The notes: generated from the sequence alone by a model not told the origin. A DNA stretch of 64,000 nt from Acholoe squamosa (GCA_949317995.1 OX439045.1:4583674-4647673), one strand, 5' to 3'. Numbered from the stretch's first letter, positions 19,729 to 32,808 are shown. Made by a program: numbers and translations.

Positions 19729-20404
19729 TGTCAACGAGTCCGTAAATGATGAATAAGGATGAATACAGACGAATCAGGAATCCAGTTTGATATCCACTTT
19801 ATTCATAGAAGTCCACGAGGTATAGATGGTGATACAGTATAAAGGTGCCCAACAGTGTCCAAGCCTAGCCCTTGAGCCAAGGGCCTTGATCTCACGTGAG
19901 TGTGTGAGGTATGAAGTATGAAGGTGGAAAGATGAGTGAGCTGCTCCCTCCACAGGTATTTGTAGTGGGAGCCGCTCACCTAGCTCATCCTAAAAATAGT
20001 ATCAGGTGAGCTAAATATAGTAACTGGGGAACTCCAGTGCAGGTATGTAGGGGGGATCCCAAACATAGCACTGGGGTTCACAGAGTTCAGTGTGGTTCTA
20101 AATATAGCTGCTGGGAACTCCCGGTATGCTGTGAGCTGCTCATGATCAATGGGCATGTCCTCCAGCAGGAGGAGTTGTTTCTAAACATTGTCTGCTAGGA
20201 ATTTCCAGCATGCAGCGAGCTGCTTGTGATTGACGGCGTATCCTCCAGTGGGAGGAGGCGGGGTCACTGAGTGCAGTTGACGCCGCCAGCCTTTGGTCTT
20301 TGGTATGGTTTGGCTTGTGGGTAGACTCGGACACTGGGTTACATGGTAGAGTCAAGGTGAAAAATAAATATGATAAGTACAATACCTATAACGGTCTACT
20401 GACA
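19729..20404 (-). repeat. Element 1 5' LTR
   Basis: Identical to the 3' LTR except 19981 (T for C). It carries the same three MEF2-consensus boxes, 83-bp repeat pair and AATAAA. It drives the minus-strand transcript into the leader and gag. No canonical TATA box is obvious on the minus strand; TACAAATA is the nearest. Confidence 0.95.
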
Positions 20405-21276
20405 ATAGGTTATTATATAGACAAGACAGAATAGGTAAAAATTGTGGAGGTGTGGGTCTCAGTGTGAAATCTGGTTTAGGTCAATACATTAAGATCATAC
20501 CTGAATTCACTGTTCAAACAATTGATTATGAAAGTATAGCGTGTATATTATGTGTGCCTGTTGAGAAAGATATATTTCTTATCTCTATATACAGAATTCC
20601 TAATACAAATGTCCCTAATTTTACTGGGTTTTTAAGGAAAATTGCAGGTTTTGAATTTAATGGTAATAGAGGTAGACGTGAGACATGGATCTTAGGTGAC
20701 ATAAACTTGAATATGTATGATGATACTGATGTAGGTTGTGAAAGCTACATCAGATCCCTGTGTAAAGATATTGGTTGGAAAATTCTGATAAATGAAATAA
20801 CCCGACCCTTCAGTGGAACCTGTATTGATAATGTAATTACCAATAGTCTTAATGTTATAGATTCAGGTACTATTTCGGCTTTGATTTCAGATCATGTGCC
20901 TGTTTATGTTTGCAGAGGGCATAACAATTTTACATATGAAAAATCAGTGTATAAGGGAAGGGACTATAGAAATTTTTCAGAAGATAAATTCAAAGATTTT
21001 TTAAATGCCTGTGATTGGAAAACATATTTTGATATTAAAGATAATCCAGATTTATTATGGGAAATGCTTGTAACTCCTATATACCAATATCTGAACAAAT
21101 GTCATCCTTATGTTGAACGTCAAATCAAGAAAACTCATAAATCTTGGATTGATGATGAAGTAATGGATTTAGTATTTGAAAGGGAAGGATGGTTAAGATT
21201 ATATAGTGTTAACAAGGGTACAACAGAGAACCAGGCTATCAAAGACTGCGGAAGGAAAATAAGAAAAAACGATTAA
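20405..21276 (+). pseudogene. LINE-A endonuclease domain, 3' fragment
   Basis: After the ATAG target copy the frame reads through GGVGL, then the catalytic-type motifs LGDINLN (about 20694) and SDHVPVY (about 20890), which belong to the endonuclease/exonuclease/phosphatase fold of CR1/Jockey-like LINEs. A loop with Lys and Arg clusters follows. The frame is lost at about 21275, and RT continues in another phase from 21299. Its role would have been to nick target DNA for reverse transcription. It is broken by the element 1 insertion and a frameshift. Confidence 0.85.
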
Positions 21277-21298
21277 AGCAAATCAAATTGGAGGAGTA

Positions 21299-23083
21299 AT
21301 GCAAGAGTTACATGAATGTAATGGAAATCCTAAGAGGTTCTGGAAGCATATTAATGACATGTTTAAGAATAATAAATCCATTATATACCCCGATATGAAA
21401 CACCATGAGACAGGGATTGATATTGCTTCTGATGTAGCATGTGAGTATGTGAATGAGTATTTTTGTAATATTGGAAGAGAGCTACATATTGCAGCGGTTG
21501 GTGATGATCAATGTAAACTTGATAATGATCAAAATATTGAAAATGTACTTATAAATAGAAATTTCACTGAAACAAACATTAAGGTGAATAAATGGGATGT
21601 TCATTACGCTATAAAAGAAATAGACAAAAATAAATCATCTGGGATTGAAGGTATAAGGGGTGATATATTACAATGTGCATTGCTATGCCTAATACATCAA
21701 TCTACCCACCTGATTCAGACTAGTTTAGATAAAGGTTGTTTTCCAAGAGACTGGGCCTCTGCCCTAGTAAAACCATTACCTAAGGATGGAGATTTATCAC
21801 AGGTCAAAAACTGGAGGCCTATTTCCCTCCTACCAATGCCATCAAAGATTATTGAAAAAATTATGTATTATCATTTAAGTGAAAGTATGAAAAGAAATAA
21901 CACCTTTTGTGACAATCAATATGGTTATAAAAAAGGTACTGGAACAGGTGATGCTACCTTTGATCTTGTAAATGAATTGTTTGAGAATAGAAATAATGGG
22001 TACATAACGGGGACCCTTTTCATTGATTTCACTAAAGCCTTTGATAGTGTAATTCACTCAAAATTGCTGGTCAAACTTAGTAAGCTTGGGCTAAGTAGGA
22101 CAAATTTTATGTGGTTCAAAAGTTATTTAGAAAACAGGCAACAGAGAATGAGTGATGGTAATAAAATATCTAAAAAGAAATGTATAAAGTATGGTGTACC
22201 ACAAGGCTCAGTTCTGGGCCCCCTGTTGTTTGTTTGATATATAGATGATGTTGTTAATGTGTTGCAATCGTGTAAGATGAAATTGTATGCTGATGATATA
22301 GTAATCTATTCTGCTGCAAAAGACTCGGAGACCATTAAGAATATGATGTATAATGATGTTCAGCGTTTCAAAGCATGCGTTCTAGAAAACAGACTAACAG
22401 TAAATCCAAATAAGACCAAATTTATGTGGTTATGTAGTGCATTTAAATTAAAGTACTGTCCTGATCCAAAAATTGAATTCAATGAGAGTACTGTTCAAGC
22501 AGTGACCTTCTTCCCTTATTTGGGAGTCCACATTGATAGCAAACTGAGCTTTGACAAGCAAATTAAAATAGTTAAAAGAAATGTATGTAATAAATTATTT
22601 CGTTTTGCCAAATTAAGAAAATTTCTGACTCAAGATCAGAGTGTAAAGATATATTGTAGTACAATAAGACCAATTATAGAATATTGTTCCTTCATTTCAA
22701 CTAGCTGTAATGAGGAAGGTTTGAAAGCTTTACAACGCTAACAAAATAGAGCCTTAAGGATATGTCTAAAATGCAACATTAGAAAATACAATGTTAAAGA
22801 ATTACATATGCTGTGTGATATAAGTCTATTGGAAAAAAGGTTTGATATGCTTCTATTGTGTCTGATGTACAAAAAATCTAAAGATATAGAGCAAAGGTCA
22901 CATGCAAATAATACACGGTCACAAAATAAAATTGTTTTTGAATTACCAAGAAAAATTTCCAGGCATTACAAGAGATCTCCATGGTATAGAGGGGTGGCGC
23001 TCTGGAATGTCCTACCTGAGAACATCCAGAAAGCCACCACTAAAGTCAAATTTAAAACTGAAATACTGAAGATAGATAATTGA
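21299..23083 (+). pseudogene. LINE-A reverse transcriptase (inactivated)
   Basis: One frame with two internal stops (TGA at 22235-22237 and TAA at 22739-22741) carries the RT order of CR1/Jockey-like LINEs: WRPISLL, the QYGYKKGTGT region, IDFTKAFDSV, GVPQGSVLGPLLF and YADDIVIY (about 22285). A C-terminal LQ..NRALRICL segment follows, and the frame ends at 23083. A 3' tail follows with AATAAAACTTGG near 23408 and an A-run at about 23478. The TGA falls exactly between the GPLLF block and the YIDD block. Decayed, so not a source of new copies. Confidence 0.88.
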
Positions 23084-23489
23084 GGCAGAAATTGAAAATT
23101 GGTTACAACTAGTATATGAAGCAGGTGTAGTTACCGCACTGCTTCCAGATAATTGTATTGAATCCTAATTACCATTATGTTACTGCCTAATACACTAACA
23201 TGAATGTCAAATGTTATGTAAACCTTAGCTACTATACCAGTACATTATATCTTATACTATCTTATAACAAAAATGCATCTGTGTATGTTACTATGATCAG
23301 TCGACCAGCTCCTGAACTCTCCAATGTTGTTGATCTTGTACAAATTGACTATTGTCATGTTTTGTGTTTTGTAGTTGCTGTTCCTTATTTTGTTGTTGAA
23401 AAATCTAATAAAACTTGGTCTGCTCTATAGCTTCACTTAAATGAACATAACAGTTCATTGATGCAATGAGCGAGTCCAAAAAAAAAAAA

Positions 23490-24217
23490 TGGAGATAGCA
23501 CTACTTTATCAAGGTGTTATACAACCAGTGCTGACGTTCAACCCTTGAATGTTTTATATAGTAAAGATTCGTATTATTTCGTGGCTTCTGGAAGATCCAT
23601 ATCTTCTTCCTTTAGGATCCATTCCCATCCATCCCAAAGTATATCCATTTACTGCAGACTTCACCCTCACCTTATCTTATCTAAAATGTCTCGATCTACT
23701 GATACATCTCCGGATATGTTTTACTTATCAACCTCAGGGTTCTTACGAAGAGAAGACTTTAAATCATATTATATTAGGACAGGGCATGTTTCTTACCTTT
23801 TAGCCCCCTTATATGTGTAAAGGAAGATTTACATGGCTAGTTTCGGTAGGCTTGAGGTCCTGATGGTAAGGAACAGCCATAAACTCATTTATGTCCTCCT
23901 GTACTCTATGTTGAGGAAAAGGCAACATGGTACAAGCAAGGACCCAGTGGTATCATTGCTATATGTCCATCCTATGGTAAGGATATAAGAGTAACACATG
24001 TTGTATAATGATACATTTAGATCTAAATATATGACGAGATTGTAATATCTTTCTGAGGAATATTTACATTAGATAACACAAAACAAAAATGACAATATTA
24101 CTTTGTTGTCTTTATATATGTTAACCTTACGGACCATCACAGCCAGCACCTCAAGCCTCTTGACTGCCAAAAGAACAAGAATATATTTCCTAACCTCACC
24201 ATTTCTTCTTTTCAATC

Positions 24218-24294
<77 letters not shown>

Positions 24295-26180
24295 GACAAA
24301 AAGGTTTTTGAAAAGATAACTAGAACCACACTGTCGGGTGCACATTAAGATGGAAAGTATCACATGCTATGTTAGTTTTCACACTTGCAGACCTGTCAAC
24401 TTTTGAGGAAGCCAGAGAATGATTCTGTAATAGGAGATCATCAGAGAACCCAACTGAACCAGGTGCCTGTCTCAATATCTGCCATAGATAAATGCTGTTT
24501 GACATTTATCTGATTGAATTGTAACAAAAACCAAGACAATTTACCTCAGGCTATTTTCACAGACAGCTAACTTCCATGAATTTAATGTTACCTATTTATA
24601 ATGACAATCCGATCTAAAGAGGCTTCAGTGCCAATGTGATTTATATATTCACCTTATCTTTAAGATTTAATCTGTCATTAACTTATGATAATCCTTTTTT
24701 CAGAAAAGGTTTCCAAGAATAAAGTCAATCCAGAGGCTAAATGGCATTTTAGGTCCAAGCAGCTGTCTTTAACATTCCGATGAATGGTATTCTGTTTAAC
24801 AATGCTCTGGTTGCACTATAACAGAATCAGAACAAGGTGAGGGAGGCTCAGAACAAGCTTCACAGACAGGCAGTTTCCGTTCATTATAACTTAACCTTTA
24901 TTATGATGAACACAACTGAAGAATCTACTATGTCAAAGTTGTTCATTTTATGATTTAAGAGGTTCAATCTCTTATGGAAACTGTGGTTACCATTATTTTG
25001 CCTATTTGGGTTCCTATGAAGATTTCTTATAAGACAATGTAATATGGCCTTGATGCTGATTGGTTTACAAAGAGGTAAATAAATACTGCCCATAAAGAAA
25101 CATGTGGCAAAAGGTTATAAGTTTTCGTTTTGTATCTGGCTCTACAAACTTACTGAATTCCGTGTTATTGCACAAGCAAACCAGGAGGGTGTTGCTCCTA
25201 TAGTAAAAAGAGCTGTGAGTAAGTGCCCTCTTTTCTAAACAAGTCATGCACTGCTTCACAATTCAACTTGCACTCACCACATTAGTCTGAAAAGTCACCT
25301 GCCTTGTTTAAAATAGAGAGAGCTGCATTACCAGGTACCTACTCATGTCACACTCTCTATATAGTTTATTATACTGACTGACCTCTCCCAAGTAGGTACC
25401 TACTCAAATCCCCCTTTTTATAGCAACATACTTAGATGCCCACTTGTGAGCAACAAAAGGGACAGGTTATAGCTACATGAAAAACAAGGACTGGAAATGA
25501 GGGAATTTTTAGCCAGCTCTTCCTTTTACTATAGGAGCAGCACCCTCCAGTTTGACTGAAGCCATGTCAGTGCTATTGGGTCCTCTAGATCTGTCAGTAA
25601 ATATGATTAGGCAAGGAAAAGGGATCACTCAGTCACCCTGATATGGATCCTCCTTTTTGCTTGCCTACTGACAGATTTCTTAGTCTGTTAATTTTAGTTT
25701 AAATGCAGTTCGATAACTTTATTTGCCAGAAGCCTCCCTATATATAAATATGATGAATCTGTCCAAAGCCAACAAACCCAGCAATTACATTTCTAATATG
25801 GAAAGCAATAATGACATTGCTGTTGGGAGTATCAAAATAGTGTCATTTGGCAGCAACTTCTAACGTTAGCCTGGACCAATGTCCACATACATATTTTCAT
25901 CTCAGTCTGCAAAGTTCATAGAATAATTGTTGTTAATTTCAGCCAAGTCAATACCAAACTATGCAGTTTATGTGTACCTAACAATGCACTAAACCTGGTA
26001 AAAGAATAATCACTTTAAGAAACTAAGTGTCATGTATATATGCCAAATTCAAAAGAAAATGGTCTACCTCTTTATCATTGTGTAACACCCAGGACCAGAA
26101 TTATAGTCTTGAGAAACCCTGAGTTTTTCTCAGGATTGCAAAATAGTTTTACGAAACTTGTAAGAATCTAAAATCATGCT
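23490..26180. other. No recognised gene; contains an (AT)n microsatellite
   Basis: AT-rich sequence with a (TA)n run at about 24220-24291. Short open frames here have no recognisable similarity and no convincing coding character. Confidence 0.6.
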
Positions 26181-26475
26181 TTCTGTGACACAGCTAGCTG
26201 TTGAATGTACACACGATACAATTAAATTGAAGACAGAAATTATGCTCTATGTTGAATTCGCAAGAGGAAACTGCCTCTGCGTAAATTGAATTGTCGACGA
26301 TGTACTGCTTTGGTCCAGAAACCATTGTGTGTACCAGTGCCTTATATTGGTTCCCCTGTACATATATAGACTCTATGTACACAACTTTATTGGCTAGTGT
26401 GGACAGTGACAAAACATTAATGGAAAAATAGGGTTGGGAGGATGAGACGTATGACACAATGAAACTGTCTGATTA
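26180..26475 (+). repeat. Dispersed repeat family R, copy 2
   Basis: Best-preserved copy of the family: TTTATTGGCTAGTGTGGACA, then TGACAAAACATTAATGG, then GACACAATGAAACTGTC near 26450. Its inverted counterpart at 54120-54265 shares more than 40 bases of near-continuous identity with it. Confidence 0.6.
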
Positions 26476-26688
26476 GAAGGCCAGAACTAGAGATAATGTG
26501 CCATCCTGGGGTTCAAAGAGGGCTCAACCTGCAATCTTTCCTTGTTTTACATAGGAAATTCAACAGGACATTCTCAATCATCACCAATTACGTGGATATC
26601 ATTTTATTATCAATATCTATTGCTCAGAACATTTTGAGGTTACAGATTATTGTAATGTTCATTGTGTAGTGGATGGTGAAAATATCTA

Positions 26689-26759
26689 GGATAACCGGGA
26701 CTTCAACCCAGATCTCTGACATGACATTCCAGCATGCTAACCATTACACTATGATCCCC
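26689..26759 (-). repeat. tRNA-Asp-like sequence (SINE head or tRNA pseudogene)
   Basis: On the minus strand, GGGGATCATAGTGTAATGG gives an A-box-like D arm. A five-base stem (four pairs) encloses a seven-base loop ATGTCAT with anticodon GTC, and GGGTTGAAGTCCC stands in the B-box/T-arm position. The acceptor arms pair poorly and no CCA follows, so it is not a working tRNA. A tRNA-derived SINE is likely. Confidence 0.5.
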
Positions 26760-27761
26760 TGCCTGATATTTCCACCTTCCAACTACACCTGGATCGGTAT
26801 GACACACACTAGGGGAGCAGTGAAGACCAGGCAACCGGCTCCTGAGAGTCGGTCTACCGGTTAAAGGGATTTCTGGTCCCCTACACTTATAACCACTGAC
26901 ATCTCCCTGACAGTTCATTGCTAACCTCCTCTTTGTTTCCATAATGGCTGCATGGTGGCTTTCTCATGCCAGCATGGCATGCACAATACTAAGCTGTACT
27001 ATGATATTTTAAGCAAATAAGGGTCCTGCGAAGTTCTATTTTGGGCTGAGTGATTATAACTACCCCACCTGATTGGGGATCAAACACAGCTGGTCGGGGG
27101 TGGTGCATGCAGGTAGAAAGGTAGATTCAGGTAAACTGCAACAGTGTCTGCACTGTGCATTGGTCATATACTTTAGGTCTATCTTTGTACAAACATGTGG
27201 ACCTCCTGGTCTCACACTGCTCCAGCATCATAGAGTTATTCAAAGGTCAAAAACCCTAAAAAATGTCTTTCCGAATAACCAAAAATGTTTTTGTGTTTGA
27301 ATTTATGGCCAAAATATGGGAGGATCAATACCTGCAGTATGCCCCATACAAACCTTGTCCGCTCATGGTCACATTAAGTTCTATGAGTTGGACAACAGAA
27401 ATCATCCACAAAACACCTCTTCACAAAAGGGAGTGATAATTTTTTTATAACAATGGGGGGAGGGGAGTTTTGGGGCCAGACTGCAAAAGGAAAAAAAAAT
27501 GGCCCCTCCTCATATGGGCCAATTTGTTTTGGAGGGCACTGGCTCTTTTGAATTCCTGAAAACAGGTGAAATTATCATGCCCCCTATTCAGAGAGGCTGA
27601 AAAAATGTTGACCCCAACCTTCAGAAACCCACCAGTCCCCACCCCCCTTGTTATAAAAAAAATTGTCACTCTCTAAAGTAAGATGTCTGATTTATGCTAA
27701 ATCTACCCTACCAGGAACAAAGTGTATAGACACATTAGCCAAAGTCACAATCCAACTGACC

Positions 27762-27944
27762 TTAGAGCAAATATGAAGATATCTTGTGTTTTTTTCTGTA
27801 ATCCTCTGCAACCCGATTTAGATTCAGTCTATCATCCAGTTTACTACAGGCTTTGATCCATTCAAGACATTGCTTGGTTACTGGATCCATGGGGTCAATA
27901 GACAAGTTTGGTTTGGGAAATCTAAAAAACTCCACACCTATCAT
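27762..27944 (-). pseudogene. THAP-like zinc-finger fragment
   Basis: The minus-strand frame has FFRFP, then W at the spacing expected of a THAP domain (CLEWIKAC), then a YRKKHKI segment that normally leads into the C-x2-H pair. Here the residues are SSYLL, so the final Cys and His are missing. A possible acceptor (GATAG) precedes the GVEFF segment. THAP domains occur in host DNA-binding proteins and in P-element transposases. This looks like a decayed exon of one of them. Identification is by motif only. Confidence 0.3.
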
Positions 27945-29461
27945 GTGCTATTTAGATCACTCTGGCATGTGTTGCATGCACAACATTTTCTTGGCATTTT
28001 GGAATGCGTACATGTATAGATCTGTATAGGTATGTTATATAGATGGCCGTTTGATCCCTACCATGCAGTAAGCCTGCAGTCTCAGTTGTATGGTGTTGAA
28101 AGACCAAAACTTGGACACTATCCATTTCTGCACTCTCTTGTGCCTACTACTAGTAATGGGACACATGCCTAATTATGGCCTATATTATGTGTAATTGATA
28201 CAAACATCCACCTATACCATTTTGAGATATAGCACTGACTTCTTAAATGAGGTAAAATGTTTAATGGCTTAGGTAAAAACAGAAAATGTCCCATTACAAG
28301 ACTGTTTACTCATAGGGTCACTCAGGTAGAGTCTAAACCTCCATGATCCCCATGAGGGTATGTGTGTGTGTGTGGGGGGGGGCTATAGGGCACCTTGTCT
28401 ATAGATAGATTTACCAGTAGAACTGCATGGCAACCCTATTCAGGCTTACCTTCTACAGCATTGGCCTTTATAATTGCACATGTTACTCATTGATTCTTGA
28501 TGTTTTTTTCTGTTTATTTTTTTTTTACTGTATCCTATTTTAGCCCGCTGTTGCGCCGTGTCTACTCTATCACAATTGTGAATTGAGAAAAAAATAGAAA
28601 AGGGGAGATGATTTATTAGCCACAAAGTATTATTTTTATATTCCAACCGGGTTGGGAATCCCCTAGGAATCCCTGACCCTAATACCAACCCACCACTCAC
28701 ACCCCAAGCCCACACTTTTGAGGCGTTCATGGATCGACCATGCTGGTTTGTAAGGCCCTCCCTATTGGTCCTCCCCATGTGGGTCAATGTTGATCCCCAA
28801 GTCAACTTACTACCCTCCCAAGCATAGTTAGGGACTGGTACCTAGCGAACCTGGCTGGGGTGGAAGGGGGTGGAGGGAACAAGCTAAGGTTGTGTAGTTA
28901 GCATTCGAGGTCACCCCCACCCACAATGCACTGCATCTGGTTAGAAAACCGCTGCCCGAACGCCTTGTGTGGGGACAGGTACCAGTAGAAGGGGGTTGAA
29001 GCTTGTCCTAGGCAAGCACAGACCACCCCATACACCAAGTACAAGGGATAGACTGTGACCAGCAGATCCACTGAGGCATGACCAAGTACCTGTAGCTAGG
29101 GTAAACAGACCCTAACACAGGTTGCTAGGACCTCTTCACTGGTGTTAGTCATAACCCATTATATCCCAACCATGGGATATACATGGCATGGATTAGATTG
29201 CAAAGTTCCAAACTGTATTCACATGAATTCACATTCTTTCTCCCCGCCATAATTCCCCACCTAGATATGTTGCACCCCATCTCTGCTGCAGTCCCCTAAC
29301 AAAGCCAATCCTAAAAGGCATAACATTTTTTTCATCCTCGTCTATAAGTCAATCCTTATGCGCAATCTGTTATGGTTATCATACCATAAGCTGTGATAGG
29401 CAAGCTATGCTGACAACATTAAAGCTGGGGAAAGGCTAAACTCACACTATCAAGATCACCT
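27945..29461. other. No recognised feature
   Basis: Unannotated sequence with a short GT/G run near 28362-28382. Several short open frames show no recognisable protein character. Confidence 0.5.
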
Positions 29462-29741
29462 CCCACTTGGCAAAAACGTTTTGTTTCAAAGTTTGCAAAC
29501 GCTTTTATTTGGTTTGTGTAAAAAACGTTTAAATACATGTTTTTTCCAACCAATTTTCAACCAAATTAAAACTTTTTTATTTACACTTCTTTTACGTTAA
29601 AAACGTTTTTAAACCTGAAATAAAAACTTAATGTATAATGCTTTTTTGACGTTGAAAAAAAAAATTTTGCAAAATTAGGAACCAATTAAAAACGTTTTTT
29701 AACGTAAAAAAAAAAAAAAAACTTTTTTCTGCCAAGTTGGC
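29462..29741. mobile_element. Foldback MITE with AACGTTTT repeats
   Basis: The left end CCCACTTGGCAAAAACGTTTT is matched at the right end by the inverse of TTTTCTGCCAAGTTGG. The interior is built of AACGTTTTT/AAAAACGTT words on both strands. No coding frame. A short non-autonomous DNA element is the likely origin. Confidence 0.5.
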
Positions 29742-31365
29742 TTGGTTAAAAAGGCGAGAGAATTATTGGAACCTTTATTTCTGCCAGATCTTTCCTATTA
29801 GGCGAAAATAGAATGGCCTTACCTGGTCATACCATAATCATCGGAAAGAAAAAGTCCACTCAAATATTCCCCTAGATCATTCGAACTTCATAAGAAATCT
29901 ATGCTGTCACTGTGGACTAGTCCAGAACAAAGTGATCCCGGAGGCTAGATGTGGATGGTTTAGTTAACTAGATTGGCCCTTTAGGGGGCATCTGATATAG
30001 GAGTGTACCATTGGTTGGCATAATGTACCGATGAGAATAACTGAAAGTGACACATATTTTGGTTAGTTCTTCATAGTTGCCTTATTAGAGCTGTCCATAT
30101 GACTTGAGATTATGTAGCCCTAGGTATTCAAAGCAAAGAAAACAAATGAAGGAATGAACAAGGAACGGGAGGTCCAATTAGCTTACATTTTGTCTAAGCT
30201 CCCACCCATCCAGAACCACCCTTTGGCCATCCTCTTTGGTAAAGCAGTAAGTACCTCAGCAAACAGCAGTTTAGGGCAGAAGCTGTCCAACCTAAGACTT
30301 GAGTAGGAGGTGCCAATCAGTGGTTTATTTACACTGCTGTCAGTAGGGAACCAGCTGCAGTAAAGAACAGCTTATGTCACACAACTAGGCAGGCTGTAAG
30401 AGGGAAAATGTACATAGCTAGACCAGGGACAATTTCAGAAATTCAATCACCATGAGGCATTTTTTAGTACAAGTCGGCAACAGCACTGTGTAATGTGGGT
30501 GTGCTGAACATGAAAATCACTGTTGCCAAGCTCCAAAATTGTTCCCTCTGGGTCAAAATGCCACAAACAAAATGGCTGCCATTCAATTTTGAGAAATACC
30601 AGAAAATGAACAATAACTTTCATTCCTGGTCATGTTGTACCTCAAAATTAAGGGAATGGGTAGCCTAGTCAATTCCAAGGACTATCCAAGCTGTATACTT
30701 AATTCCATTTACCAAAAATCCCCAAAAACAAGCTGGCCGCCTTGATTTTTTGAGATAATCCAGAAATTACACAATGCTCAGCACTACCCATTACCTTGTA
30801 CCTCAAAATGAAGGGATTTAAGAGCCTGAGCCAGTACTGGCCATCATCTAAGTAAAAAGTCATTTGATGAGTTGAAATCCAAAATTAAAAATGTCAAAAA
30901 TACAGAATGGTGGCCAGTCAGATCTGAGACAAGCTATAACTCACAACTTTAATCTTTCCTAGCCTTGTTATAATTTAAAATGAAGGTGATGGACAAACTA
31001 GTTCATCTCCAGCACTAACCAGGATTGGTAGTGACTTTTGAAGTGTCATAAGTCTACCCTTCGACCCCTACAAAAAAAAAGCAGCTTAAAGGCAATATCA
31101 AAATCTTGAATTTATGCAATTCTCATCATTACCATGTTGTACCTCAAAATGAAGGGATTTAAGAGCATAGGCAGTCAATGAGATAAGCAGCTATTTGTGA
31201 TACTGATACTAGTAAAGTAAAAGAAAACAAATATTGGCTGTTATTGACCTATTGTGAAGGGATATCTATAGGTTAGCTTTGTTATTATTCATTATCAAAT
31301 CATAACTGTATTTGAAGGAATTTTAGACAGTGCTCATATAAATCCTTATTTGAACACACACATTT

Positions 31366-31554
31366 TCACGAATGGGCATTGAGAATGGGGGAATATCTTT
31401 GGTGAAATGTTAGCAAATTGTTGATCATCTGTTGATCCATGGTACCAATTAAATCAGCCTTGTAGTCTCTAGAACCTTGTGGGAGTGGACTCTCAGAAGC
31501 AGTACCTGCTGCAGTAGAGGGTTCAGACCCCAGTTTTCTCCCATTGGCACCCAT
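31366..31554 (-). CDS. Small hypothetical ORF inside the inverted-repeat element
   Basis: 62 codons with ATG, Ser/Gly-rich at the N-terminus and then a helical Gln/Asn/Leu segment (MDQQMINNLL). It lies between the arms of the foldback element. No family recognised; could be chance. Confidence 0.15.
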   Translation of the reverse strand: MGANGRKLGSEPSTAAGTASESPLPQGSRDYKADLIGTMDQQMINNLLTFHQRYSPILNAHS

Positions 31555-32526
31555 CGTATTGAGAAATGTAACATTTAAGTTGCAGGTGGTTCATAATCAT
31601 GATGTGGACTGGGAATGCAGATTTAATGCAAATGCTACCTTTAAGATAAACTGGGAAGAATTTCAAGTTGACTAGAAGTGCGATACTTTAATGAACTACC
31701 AAGGGTTTGAGAAGGGAACGTGGTGATAAGGTATGGTGTTTGATCAAGTGTAACCCATTGAGGCTGACATGATGGTGCTTTGTTAGGTTAGGGGGATGGA
31801 TTTTAAGTAGGCATTTTACAGGATCTTGCAAAATATCATACAGGGTTTATAGTTTTGATCTTATGTTTAACCCTTTTTCAATGCCTGTATCACTGACCTG
31901 ATTCAAATTTCTCAGCCCTGAAATAGGCTAATAACATCCCCTATTCAATATTAGCATTCTATCTAAATCTCAAAAACATCAACACATCTGTGTCAATTAT
32001 ACTCAACATCCACCCCTGCATGGATGTTGAGTATTCTCAACTCAAGCCCTCAATGGGATCAGGAGTGATAGAGTATCACTGTGTCCTTTATCATCTATCA
32101 GAAAGTCCAAGTAGAACTTGTCAATCTTATAAAAAACATCTACATGGCATCTAAGTTACCAGGAAAACTTTGGAGAAAGAAAGCACTGTCTTCCAAATCT
32201 TTTTAATTAAGCATAATATTGCTACCCATTTCAAAAGCATGTGCACCGTCTTCCTTTTAACCGATATAATTCTCATGGTTATAAGTTTATCATTGTTTTC
32301 CAATGTCCAAACAATTATTGCTCTTGAAGAGATGAAATCTTTGTACAATTAGAAGTCATGTGTGTAACACAAGCCTGGTTGTATTAATGCTGAGTTTATG
32401 CTTGAGTAACAGATAGGGGTGTGTCAATACCTGATGGGTTTACTCTTCTCAGATGTTTCTCAACATTACCATTTAGAAACTGCATAATCTGAAAGCTACA
32501 GCTACAAGTCTCATATCTTCATAATA

Positions 32527-32808
32527 TTATATAGAAACATTGATATCAATAAACAAGAAGCTAGTACAGTCATCACAGTAGATTCTTACAGTTCCCTGAG
32601 TATAAGGCATGGCTTTATATGAGGATGGACCCCTGGTGAACCTTATAAAATCAGGCTGAGGTTCAGGGGTGACTTCTGTGTGGGGTATATGTTGTAACGA
32701 ACAGTACTCAGTGCCCAAAAAATAACTCAAGGTGTACTTTAAAGGATCTGGCTGAGTCAGGTGGCAAGCCCTACACATGGGGTGTGGCGCTACTATACGG
32801 TACATCAT
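32527..32808 (-). CDS. Hypothetical ORF or exon with CxxC pairs
   Basis: 93 codons. The product has a CRAC pair near residue 12 and a CDDC pair near residue 80, and the stretch between them has a protein-like composition (TEVTPEPQPDFIRFTRGP). It lies in the centre of the inverted-repeat element and is on the same strand as the small ORF at 31366. It may be an exon or a remnant of that element's gene. No family recognised. Confidence 0.25.
   Translation of the reverse strand: MMYRIVAPHPMCRACHLTQPDPLKYTLSYFLGTEYCSLQHIPHTEVTPEPQPDFIRFTRGPSSYKAMPYTQGTVRIYCDDCTSFLFIDINVSI

Larger units (their letters stand above)
3212..20404 (-). mobile_element. Element 1: complete 17.2-kb env-bearing LTR retroelement
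   Basis: Two 676-bp LTRs (3212-3887 and 19729-20404) have ends TGTCA…TGACA and differ at one position I could find (3464 C, 19981 T). They enclose minus-strand gag (19676 to 16566), pol in the same frame (16565 to 12081), a 178-codon ORF (10892 to 10356) and an env-like ORF (10249 to 7475). About 3.6 kb of further sequence with accessory candidates follows. The RT, RNase H and D-D-E integrase order is that of Ty3/Metaviridae, and the env suggests errantivirus-like organisation. All large frames are open and the LTRs nearly identical, so the insertion is recent and could be active. The length is well above typical members of the group. The coding strand is visibly rich in A and C. Confidence 0.93.

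Noticed and set aside
24103-24348. 81-codon frame with repeated Ile-Tyr
   Set aside because: Produced by the (AT)n microsatellite.
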